From positions 1 to 13,358 of the forward strand of contig DLGC01000009.1 of assembly GCA_002482525.1 (NCBI GenBank): a stretch of DNA of 13,358 nucleotides, written 5' to 3'. The stretch comes from Propionibacteriaceae bacterium UBA7704. Lineage in GTDB: Bacteria > Actinomycetota > Actinomycetes > Propionibacteriales > Propionibacteriaceae. Of the stretch, positions 7,943 through 13,358 are shown piece by piece (the stretch's first letter is position 1; each line of letters opens with the position of its first letter). The notes under the pieces were generated by a model. The model worked only from the letters and a program-made list of their open reading frames with translations, was not told the DNA's origin and ran no database searches. The position numbers were made by a program, and so were the translations under genes.

Positions 7943-9043
7943 ATGGGGCGACTGATCGACACCACCTTGCGCGAGGGCGCCCAGGCTCCGGTGCCCTACC
8001 TGAGCGCCAGCCAGAAGACCGCCCTGGTGGCCGCCATCGCCGCAATCGGCGTGGAAGAGATCGAGTTGGGTCATGCGGTCACCGAGTTGGCTTATGGCGC
8101 CGAGCCGTTGGCCGAGCTCATGGCGGTGGCGGCCGATGTCGCCCCCGAACTGCGCCGAGCGATCTGGTGCCGGGCGCGCCCGGACGACATTCGCGCTGCA
8201 GCTGGGCTGGGTCCGGAAGTAGTTTCGTTCGCACTGCCGGTCTCCGATCGGCACCTGGCAAATCGGCTGAACCGTGATCGCGCCTGGGCTCTGGCCGAGG
8301 TCGGACGGCTGGTCGACGTCGCCCGCGATGCCGGGGTGCAGTATGTCTCGATCGGCTTGGAGGACGCCAGCCGTGCTGATGTCGATTTCCTCCTCGACGT
8401 CGCTGCGGCGGCCTCCGCAGCCGGAGCCGATCGGGTACGGATCGCCGACACTGTCGGGGTGCTCTCGCCGGGTTTGTTGGCCGAGGTGGTGTCGGCGGTC
8501 CGGTCCCGCTTCGACCGCGAGGTCGGCGTCCACCTGCACAACGACTTCGGCATGGCCACCGCCGGGGCGATCGCCGCCATCGAGGCCGGAGCAGCTTGGG
8601 CCGATGTGAGCCTGCTGGGCATGGGTGAACGAGCCGGCATCGCCCGCACCGAGGAGGTTGCGGCCTTCCTCACCCTGCAAGGCAGCGCCGACTACGACCT
8701 GCATGCGCTGCGCCGCGCCGCCGAAGCCCTCAGCGAGTGGACCGGACGCCCGATTCCCGGCCACGCGCCGGTGATCGGCCCGGACATCTTCACCACCGAA
8801 TCCGGCTTGCATGTCGCGGCTCTGGCCCGCGATCCGCAGACCTACGAGCCATACGCCCCCGAGTTGGTGGGAGCTGAGCGATCACTGCGGCTGGGTCGCC
8901 AAAGCGGACGCTCCGCGGTAGCCGCGCTCCTGGGTGAGCACGGTGGCGATCTGGTCGAGATCACCGCCCAGGTGCGTGCCGTCGCCAGCCAGGAGCGCCA
9001 CAGCGTGGATCCGGCGGAGGCCCGTCGGCTGTTGGGCGCCTAG
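7943..9043 (+). CDS. nifV: Homocitrate synthase NifV
   Basis: Condenses acetyl-CoA with 2-oxoglutarate to give R-homocitrate, the organic ligand of FeMo-cofactor. A DRE-TIM metallolyase of 366 residues. The N-terminal active-site strand is IDTTLREGAQ (Arg10, Glu11, Gln14). Metal ligands are in VGVHLHNDFGMATA (His197, His199). GMGERAG at 226-232 and TTESGLHVAAL (284-294) complete the family signature. ATG 7943 has a strong AAGGAGG at 7931-7937, 22 nt after nifB. Position 233, after GERAG, is Ile where NifV and isopropylmalate synthases normally have Asn, and the APVPYLS segment after the catalytic strand replaces the usual APGVAF. The family also includes isopropylmalate and citramalate synthases, so homocitrate specificity rests mainly on its place at the end of the nif operon. 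Stop is TAG. Confidence 0.88.
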   Translation: MGRLIDTTLREGAQAPVPYLSASQKTALVAAIAAIGVEEIELGHAVTELAYGAEPLAELMAVAADVAPELRRAIWCRARPDDIRAAAGLGPEVVSFALPVSDRHLANRLNRDRAWALAEVGRLVDVARDAGVQYVSIGLEDASRADVDFLLDVAAAASAAGADRVRIADTVGVLSPGLLAEVVSAVRSRFDREVGVHLHNDFGMATAGAIAAIEAGAAWADVSLLGMGERAGIARTEEVAAFLTLQGSADYDLHALRRAAEALSEWTGRPIPGHAPVIGPDIFTTESGLHVAALARDPQTYEPYAPELVGAERSLRLGRQSGRSAVAALLGEHGGDLVEITAQVRAVASQERHSVDPAEARRLLGA

Positions 9044-9100
9044 CGCGGACGGCGCAGCGTCGGGGGCTTCGACATGCTCAGCCAACGCCTCCCCGATCTA

Positions 9101-9114
9101 GGTGCCCCGGCACC
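9101..9114. terminator. Possible terminator hairpin after nifV (first)
   Basis: GGTGC-CCCG-GCACC forms a perfect 5-bp GC-rich stem with a 4-nt loop, 58 nt after the nifV stop. It has no T-run, so it is only a weak candidate. Confidence 0.3.
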
Positions 9115-9129
9115 CAACACGTTCCCTTG

Positions 9130-9156
9130 GCCCGACGAAGGGCACGTCAGTCGGGC
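9130..9156 (+). terminator. Possible terminator hairpin after nifV (second)
   Basis: GCCCGAC (9130-9136) and GTCGGGC (9150-9156) form a perfect 7-bp stem around a 13-nt loop. It lies between nifV and the TMEM175-type gene and could end the nif transcript. There is no T-run, though actinobacterial terminators often lack one. The rest of the 9044-9178 gap shows nothing else I can support. Confidence 0.35.
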
Positions 9157-9178
9157 GGGCCATTGACATACTTCAGGT

Positions 9179-9814
9179 ATGGCCCCTACCCAGAATCCCC
9201 CGATCGAGCGGCTGGTGTTCTTCTCCGATGCGGCGGTCGCGATCGCATTGACCTTGTTGATCCTTCCGCTGATGGATTCGGTCAACGACAGCGCGGCCGA
9301 GGGTTTCGACGCCACGGGCTACCTCGAGCACAACGGCACCGGATTGATCGGTTTTGCGCTGAGTTTCGTCCTCATTGCCCGGTTCTGGCGCAGCCATCAC
9401 CGGCTCTTCGCCCGAATCCAGGATGAGGTTCCCGGGCTGTTCGGGGTGAACATGGCCTGGCTGGCCATGATCGTGCTGATGCCGGTGGCGACGGCCATCA
9501 TCTTTTCGCTGCCCGAAGGCACCACTGAGTATGTGATCTACATCGGCACCATGTTGGGTGCCTCGCTATGCATGGTCGCCATGACGTGGCTGCTGCATCG
9601 CCACCCTGAAGCGTGGGCTGAGGGCCAGCAGGTCAGCACCGAGTCGGTACGGACCGGTGCGGTCACCGCTGCGCTGCTCCTCGCCGCATTGGTGGTTTCA
9701 CTGTTGGTGCCCGGAGCAGGGTTCTGGTCATTGCTGCTACTGCTGGCCACCCGGCCACTGAAGCTCGGCCTGGACCGACTCAGAACTCACCGGGGACAAG
9801 CCGGTGCTGCATGA
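9179..9814 (+). CDS. TMEM175-type (DUF1211) membrane protein, putative potassium channel
   Basis: Integral membrane protein of 211 residues, the usual length for a bacterial single-unit TMEM175 homologue. Characterised members are tetrameric K+-permeable channels. The family hallmark RxxxFSD is present at residues 11-17 (RLVFFSD), followed by AVAIALTLLILPL as the first transmembrane helix. Further hydrophobic segments lie near 54-68, 88-106, 114-136, 155-172 and 176-190. ARFWRSHHRLF (about 67-77) is the conserved Trp/His loop after the second helix. ATG 9179 is the only reasonable start: an in-frame stop lies at 9164-9166 and later starts would lose the FSD motif. Only CAGG at 9174-9177 precedes it, too close to be a normal ribosome site, so the mRNA may be leaderless. 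Its 3' end overlaps the opposing DUF4185 gene by 35 nt. No functional link to nif is evident. Confidence 0.85.
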   Translation: MAPTQNPPIERLVFFSDAAVAIALTLLILPLMDSVNDSAAEGFDATGYLEHNGTGLIGFALSFVLIARFWRSHHRLFARIQDEVPGLFGVNMAWLAMIVLMPVATAIIFSLPEGTTEYVIYIGTMLGASLCMVAMTWLLHRHPEAWAEGQQVSTESVRTGAVTAALLLAALVVSLLVPGAGFWSLLLLLATRPLKLGLDRLRTHRGQAGAA

Positions 9815-11435
9815 GCACCACTTGATAGGGGTTCCAGGTTGAGAGCGTGTAGCGCAGCACCAGCTCTGCGCCGTCACGACGGACGTCGAACAGATACGGC
9901 GCATAGGCGCCCCCCGTACTGCGGGCTTGCGCGCCGAATAGATCATCGGACACCGGATCGCCGGCTCGGGCCTTGATGAAGCGACGCTGCACATCGTCGA
10001 CCATTCCCACAGCCACCCAGTCCATCAGGCTCAGCCTCGGCGTCCACGGCCCTGCCGGACGGTCGGCCCAGCGCAGCGTCACCGCCATTCCAGCCGGATC
10101 AGCCGGACCAGACATCGACAACAACAGATAGCGGCCCACCTCGGGAACCCAGCGCACCGAGATCTCACCCAGAGCCGCCGGGCCGAACAGGGGCGCCGCG
10201 TCCGACTCGGATTCACTCCAGCCGGATCCGTCCCAGAACTGCAGGCTGAGGTCGGCGCCCCTGCGCTGGGGCAGTGCCGCGACCGGAAGCATCGCCAGCC
10301 GCAGCTCGGATGCCCGATAGGAGCCGGTCCCCCACAGCAGCACGACCTCGCCGTCGCCACCAGCGCCGGGTACCTCACGGGCGGGCCGCAGCTGGGCGGA
10401 GATATTGATGAAATGCCGATCACTCACGGTGGCCAGACCATCGAAACGCACCGGGTGATGGCGACGGTTCGCGTCCAGCACCGGGTGCGGGTTTCGCGCG
10501 CGAGCCAGCACCGATCGCCCCATGGTGACGCCGTTGCGGAAATGATCGCTGGAGAAGAAGCCATACCACTGGCCGGCCACCGAGATCGCATCCAAGGGCA
10601 CGTCGTACTCCCCCATGGTGGCCCGGGAAACGCGCAGCGGAGATCCATGGAAGCGCACCACCGGAAGCGGGTCGGAGTCGAGGACTTCCGCGATCGAATC
10701 CCTGGTGACCAGCCACGGCCGAGTCCAGTGGGTATCGCCGAACAACAGGAATCGGCGTCCATCGTGTTCAACACACACGCCCAGATCAGTGCCTCGAATA
10801 CCGGCCGAGCTCAAGGATCGGCTCAACGTCGCCCGCCGCACCCCGGTCGCGCCCGCCGTAGCATCCAACTCGCCGGTGACCTGCGCCACTTTGGTCGAAG
10901 AATGCGCCGCAGGCGTCACGTCGGAATCGACCACCTGCAGGCACGCTGATCGCACCCACTCCCCGTCGCGACGCCGGTGGTAGCTGAACACGGACTCGCC
11001 CTCGGCCACCAGGACAGTGCTGGGCGACAGCGGTGCAATCACGAAGGGGAAAGCCAACGCGGTCATCAGCTCGGGCCGGAAGCGCACCTCGATCGACTCG
11101 CCGCGACGGTGCCATATCGCCTCATCGACACGGCGCCATACCGCGCCTCGAAGCTGATAGACCGCCGCACCGATGCTCTCAGGAACTCGCGCCGTGAGCC
11201 TTCCCGAAAGCAGGTCCAGGTCGACCGCCGCTACGGCATCGTCGCTGACCGTCCCCACCCGCCGCCAGGGCTCATCGGGGCGCGCCAGCGAGCGCCGGTA
11301 GTGCACCGCATGGGTGCCTTGCAGCACCACGGCATGCTGGAATCGACGCCACCGATGGCGTTGCAGCAGCGCGGAGTGCGGACCGATCGGTGACGGCTGC
11401 CCGGGCTGCTCGACCAGGGCTGGCTCGTGGCTCAC
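9780..11435 (-). CDS. DUF4185 domain protein, predicted beta-propeller, function unknown
   Basis: Product of 551 residues from GTG 11435. The C-terminal two thirds match the DUF4185 pattern: GTDLGVCVEHDGRRFLLFGDTH (residues 215-236, split GTDLG and FGDTH), WYGFFSSDHF (about 290-299), LLWGTGSYRASELRLAM, LMDWVAVGMV and a terminal GGAYAPYLF followed by TLSTWNPYQVVLM. The family is related to beta-propeller glycoside-hydrolase-like folds, but I know of no firm activity. The first 170 residues contain three loosely similar stretches (AVHYRRSLARPDEPWRRVG, AVYQLRGAVWRRV, SVFSYHRRRDGEWVRS) that could be extra propeller blades or a lectin-like part; this is inference. No signal peptide or transmembrane helix is visible, so a cytoplasmic location is likely unless export is non-classical. 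It is transcribed in the same direction as lysE but separated from it by a terminator, so it probably has its own promoter. Confidence 0.85.
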   Translation of the reverse strand: MSHEPALVEQPGQPSPIGPHSALLQRHRWRRFQHAVVLQGTHAVHYRRSLARPDEPWRRVGTVSDDAVAAVDLDLLSGRLTARVPESIGAAVYQLRGAVWRRVDEAIWHRRGESIEVRFRPELMTALAFPFVIAPLSPSTVLVAEGESVFSYHRRRDGEWVRSACLQVVDSDVTPAAHSSTKVAQVTGELDATAGATGVRRATLSRSLSSAGIRGTDLGVCVEHDGRRFLLFGDTHWTRPWLVTRDSIAEVLDSDPLPVVRFHGSPLRVSRATMGEYDVPLDAISVAGQWYGFFSSDHFRNGVTMGRSVLARARNPHPVLDANRRHHPVRFDGLATVSDRHFINISAQLRPAREVPGAGGDGEVVLLWGTGSYRASELRLAMLPVAALPQRRGADLSLQFWDGSGWSESESDAAPLFGPAALGEISVRWVPEVGRYLLLSMSGPADPAGMAVTLRWADRPAGPWTPRLSLMDWVAVGMVDDVQRRFIKARAGDPVSDDLFGAQARSTGGAYAPYLFDVRRDGAELVLRYTLSTWNPYQVVLMQHRLVPGEF

Positions 11436-11440
11436 TAACA

Positions 11441-11446
11441 CCTCCC
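11441..11446 (-). promoter_or_regulatory. Ribosome binding site deciding the DUF4185 gene start
   Basis: On the minus strand GGGAGG runs from 11446 to 11441. It lies 5 nt before GTG 11435-11433. The GTG at 11441-11439 overlaps this motif and cannot use it, so the downstream GTG is the better start. Confidence 0.6.
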
Positions 11447-11541
11447 GTTTCGGCCTGCGGTCAGGCTAGCGTCTCTAGGGAAAACCGCTCGTCCCACCCC
11501 CGCCGAGCAGTGCTGGCACCTACTGTGGGATCAGCCTTTCG

Positions 11542-11554
11542 AGAATGCCATTCT
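11542..11554. promoter_or_regulatory. 13-bp palindrome, possible operator
   Basis: AGAATG-C-CATTCT is a perfect inverted repeat with a one-base centre, located 107 nt upstream of the DUF4185 start and beyond the lysE terminator. The AATG-N-CATT core resembles Fur/Zur-family operators in general form, but I cannot assign a regulator. It may also be a chance palindrome. Confidence 0.3.
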
Positions 11555-11568
11555 GGCGGCCCTGATCG

Positions 11569-11611
11569 GAGAAAAGGGCGACCCGGCTCCCACACCGGGC
11601 CGTCCTTTCTC
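11569..11611 (-). terminator. Intrinsic terminator hairpin downstream of lysE
   Basis: Two long arms (11569-11586 and 11595-11611) pair around an 8-nt loop. The stem has an outer GAGAAA/TTTCTC part, a single-base bulge and an inner CCCGG/CCGGG part, with one G-T pair and one A-C mismatch. It starts 17 nt after the lysE stop on the minus strand, and the outer TTTTCTC of the stem gives a partial T-tract. It separates lysE from the DUF4185 gene. Confidence 0.7.
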
Positions 11612-11628
11612 ACTGCAAGAGGCACCAC

Positions 11629-12243
11629 TCAGTGCAGCACCAGCGACACTCCCAGAATCAGCATCGCGACAGCGATGGCACCGTCCACATAGCGCCACGC
11701 ACGAGGTCCGGCGAGCCACCGACCCAGATAGCGCGCCCCGTAGGCCAGTCCGACGAACCAGCTGACACTGGCTAGGAAAGCGCCCAGGGCGAAGAGCCAG
11801 CGCCCAGCGCCTTGGCTGGCGCCCACCGAACCCAGCAGGAAGACGGTGTCCAGGTAGACGTGCGGGTTGAGCCAGGTGAGGGCCATCGTGGTGAGTGCCA
11901 CCGATACTGCGCCGGACGAAGCCCCCGATGCGGGTTCTGCACCGGGCTGCAGCCCCCCAGCTTGGGGACGCAACGCCCGTCGAGCAGCGATCACCGCATA
12001 GCCGATCAGGAAGGTCGCACCCAGCCAGCGGACCACGGGCACCAGCCAGGGCCACAGCTGGGTGGCCGTGCCGACGCCAAGAATCCCGGCCACGATCAGC
12101 ACCGCATCGGAAAGGCTGCAGATCGCAACCATCAGTCCGAGGTGTTTGCCCGTCATCCCTTGGCGGAGCACGTAGGCGTTCTGGGCGCCGATGGCGATGA
12201 TCAAGGAATAGCCGAGACCGAGTCCGGCGAGTAGTGCGGGCAC
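11629..12243 (-). CDS. lysE: LysE/ArgO-type basic amino-acid exporter
   Basis: Inner-membrane exporter of lysine and/or arginine (LysE superfamily), 204 residues. The family motif GAQNAYVLRQG is at 19-29, CSLSDAVLI at 42-50, and LTWLNPHVYLDTVFLLGS at 122-139, which holds the conserved Asn-Pro. Hydrophobic segments at about 5-20, 36-58, 66-87, 112-134, 149-170 and 186-204 fit the usual six-helix layout. The loop at about 92-112 (Gly/Ala/Pro/Ser-rich) is the variable cytoplasmic loop. GTG 12243 is the only start supported by homology, since an in-frame TAG lies 12 nt upstream at 12255-12253. No good Shine-Dalgarno sequence is seen. It is divergent from lysG, its probable activator. Lysine versus arginine preference cannot be read from sequence, so argO would be an equally fair name. 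Confidence 0.93.
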   Translation of the reverse strand: MPALLAGLGLGYSLIIAIGAQNAYVLRQGMTGKHLGLMVAICSLSDAVLIVAGILGVGTATQLWPWLVPVVRWLGATFLIGYAVIAARRALRPQAGGLQPGAEPASGASSGAVSVALTTMALTWLNPHVYLDTVFLLGSVGASQGAGRWLFALGAFLASVSWFVGLAYGARYLGRWLAGPRAWRYVDGAIAVAMLILGVSLVLH

Positions 12244-12304
12244 ACTTCGACGCTAGCCAACGGCATCACATAAGTACAGTTCAGCTTTCTTCAGTTGCAT
12301 TAGC
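12244..12304. promoter_or_regulatory. lysE-lysG divergent regulatory spacer
   Basis: These 61 nt between the two divergent starts must hold both promoters and the LysG binding site. The part next to lysG (12267-12303) is clearly more A/T-rich than its surroundings. It contains TTCAG twice (12280-12284 and 12290-12294), spaced 10 bp apart, about one helical turn, and a T-N11-A pattern at 12281-12293, as in LysR-type sites. I cannot place -10 and -35 boxes with confidence. Confidence 0.5.
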
Positions 12305-13282
12305 ATGGCTTATGTGGAGTTGCCCCTCGATTTGGTCCGAACGCTGGCCGCCGTCGTCTCGACCGGCTCACTGGATGCCGCGGCGACGGAGTTGCACATC
12401 ACTCCTTCGGCGGTCTCGCAGCGGCTGAAGGCTTTGGAGTCCCGGCTGGGCAGAGTGCTCCTCGTGCGCTCCAAGCCGGTGCACCCAACCCCGGCCGGGG
12501 AAGCAGTGGTGCGGTTGGCCCGCCAACTCGATGCCCTCGAACACGACACCTTGACCGAGCTGGGCGTCGGTGAACTCGGACGCACCGAGGTGCCTCTGGC
12601 GGTCAACGCCGACAGCTTGGCCACCTGGTTCCTGCCCGCATTGGCACCCCTGGTGGAGCAGGGATTGAGCTTCGAACTCCACCGCGACGACCAGGACTAC
12701 ACCGCGGGTCTGTTGGAGTCTGGCACCGTCTCGGCCGCGGTCACCTCGCAATCCGCCCCGGTCGCTGGCTGTTCGGTGCGTCCGCTGGGCGCGATGCGCT
12801 ACCTACCGGTGGCGCATCCCAGCCTGGTGTACCGATTCGAACTCCACACCGGGTTCGCCGGTTTCGCCGATGCGCCCGTGGTGGATTTCGATCGACGCGA
12901 CGATCTGCAGACCCGCTATTTGCAGCGCCTAGGAATCGATCCCGCGCGACCGCCGCGCAACCGAATTCCAGCTTCCAGCGACTACGCCCGGGCCATCGAA
13001 CTCGGCTTCGGGTGGGGCCTGGTGCCGGAGTATCAATCCGCCGACGCCATCGCCTCGGGGTCGCTGAGGCGTCTACCCGGCCCACCGGTGGACATCCCGC
13101 TGTACTGGCAGCGATGGAAGCTGCGCTCTTCGCTGCTGGAGACCATCGAGGACGCCATCATCTCCGGGGCCCGCAGCAGCCTTATTCCCATCGAGTCACA
13201 CCAGGCCCTGACCGATGGCGCTCACGCCCGTCCCAACCTCGGTGGGATGAGGGTCATACAACCTCCCGCTCCGGCTGGTTGA
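12305..13282 (+). CDS. lysG: LysG/ArgP-type LysR-family transcriptional activator
   Basis: LysR-type regulator that activates the exporter gene when basic amino acids accumulate; 325 residues. The N-terminal helix-turn-helix spans about 8-60, with GSLDAAATELHITPSAVSQRLKAL in the motif (quoted here as GSLDAAATEL then HITPSAVSQRLKAL) and LGRVLLVRSKP in the wing. The effector domain carries LysG signatures: NADSLATWF (101-109), PVAGCSVRPLGAMRYLPVAHPSL (split PVAGC and GAMRYL), GFGWGLVPE and YWQRWKLRS (267-275). ATG 12305 starts just before the conserved PLDLVRTLAAVV; the region lacks a clear Shine-Dalgarno site, so leaderless translation is possible. C. glutamicum LysG has about 290 residues. 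Here the last 32 (after GARSSL) are an unconserved Pro/Gly tail, and the TGA stop lies inside the 13277-13311 repeat, suggesting the original 3' end was altered by repeat insertion. Confidence 0.92.
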   Translation: MAYVELPLDLVRTLAAVVSTGSLDAAATELHITPSAVSQRLKALESRLGRVLLVRSKPVHPTPAGEAVVRLARQLDALEHDTLTELGVGELGRTEVPLAVNADSLATWFLPALAPLVEQGLSFELHRDDQDYTAGLLESGTVSAAVTSQSAPVAGCSVRPLGAMRYLPVAHPSLVYRFELHTGFAGFADAPVVDFDRRDDLQTRYLQRLGIDPARPPRNRIPASSDYARAIELGFGWGLVPEYQSADAIASGSLRRLPGPPVDIPLYWQRWKLRSSLLETIEDAIISGARSSLIPIESHQALTDGAHARPNLGGMRVIQPPAPAG

Positions 13283-13311
13283 GGAGCGAACGAAGAGAGC
13301 GTCTCGAAACC
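13277..13311 (+). repeat. Actinobacterial intergenic repeat, copy 1
   Basis: A 35-nt element running from GGTTGAGGAGCG to GCGTCTCGAAACC. Its last 12 bases (13300-13311, CGTCTCGAAACC) are the exact reverse complement of 13341-13352. Very similar GGTTGAGGAGCGA...CTCGAAACC elements recur in many high-GC actinobacterial genomes, to my recollection. It supplies the lysG stop codon (TGA at 13280-13282). It also contains a small GAGA-GCG-TCTC hairpin (13295-13305). Confidence 0.65.
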
Positions 13312-13340
13312 CCCGACACAGTCCACAAACCAGCTCGCCA

Positions 13341-13358
13341 GGTTTCGAGACGGACGCT
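13341..13358 (-). repeat. Actinobacterial intergenic repeat, inverted copy 2 (cut by window end)
   Basis: GGTTTCGAGACG (13341-13352) mirrors the end of copy 1 exactly, and the sequence then runs off the window at GACGCT. The two copies face each other across a 29-nt spacer, so the transcript could form a long hairpin that acts as a terminator for lysG or as a mobile miniature element. A second, 7-bp inverted pair, GCTGGTT (13274-13280) and AACCAGC (13328-13334), is nested in the same region. Confidence 0.55.

Noticed and set aside
7826..8812. 328-codon minus-strand open frame opposite nifV
   Set aside because: It is antisense to the conserved nifV catalytic core, and its translation is Gly/Arg/Gln-rich with no recognisable domain.
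9163..9168. TTGACA as a -35 box for the TMEM175-type gene
   Set aside because: A -10 box at normal spacing would fall near 9186-9192, placing the transcription start inside the coding region, and no good -10 hexamer is present there.
10413..10949. 178-codon plus-strand open frame inside the DUF4185 gene
   Set aside because: The opposite strand carries clear DUF4185 motifs through this region, and the frame has no family match or ribosome site.
9044..13358. Extension of the nif gene set beyond nifV
   Set aside because: The TMEM175-type, DUF4185, lysE and lysG genes have ordinary non-nif identities, and strand changes plus possible terminators break the operon after nifV.
13274..13358. CRISPR array or phage attachment site at the right edge
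   Set aside because: There are only two copies in inverted orientation with no regular spacers, and no tRNA or integrase gene is nearby.

Overview
The window is high-GC DNA from an actinobacterium. The evidence is uniformly G/C-rich third codon positions, a LysE/LysG amino-acid export pair that reads like the Corynebacterium glutamicum pair, a DUF4185 protein, and a repeat at the right edge of a kind I recall from Propionibacteriaceae and Nocardioidaceae. Placement at phylum level is well supported. A family such as Propionibacteriaceae is only an inference.

Left two thirds (1-9043): a compact nitrogen-fixation operon on the + strand, in the order nifH (5' end outside the window), nifD, nifK, nifE, nifN, nifB, nifV. 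Gaps are 25 nt or less, nifK and nifE overlap by 1 nt, and every gene reads as intact. NifH is the electron-donating Fe protein. NifD and NifK form the MoFe protein with its P-clusters and FeMo-cofactor. NifB makes the Fe-S cofactor core, NifEN is the scaffold on which it matures, and NifV makes the homocitrate ligand. The sequences look like the anaerobe (Clostridium pasteurianum) type of Mo-nitrogenase: NifD carries the characteristic insertion before its C-terminal cofactor histidine and NifK lacks the long N-terminal extension. The nifI1/nifI2 regulators often linked to that type are absent between nifH and nifD. NifB is fused to a C-terminal NifX-type cofactor-binding domain followed by a short Cys-containing tail.

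Middle (9044-11628): a 135-nt gap with two possible GC-rich terminator hairpins, then a TMEM175-type (DUF1211) membrane protein on +, overlapping tail-to-tail by 35 nt with a DUF4185 gene on -. Neither has an evident link to nitrogen fixation. The 193-nt spacer to the right holds a 13-bp palindrome and a strong terminator hairpin for lysE.

Right (11629-13358): divergent lysE (-) and lysG (+), an exporter of basic amino acids and its LysR-type activator, separated by a 61-nt regulatory spacer. The lysG stop codon lies inside the first copy of an inverted pair of intergenic repeats that continues past the window edge.

I see no mobile element, CRISPR array, tRNA or rRNA, and no clear undescribed system. 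The points most worth following up are the clostridial-type nitrogenase in an actinobacterium, its apparent lack of NifI control, the altered residues in NifV, the codon-use change inside nifB, and the repeat that has captured the lysG 3' end.
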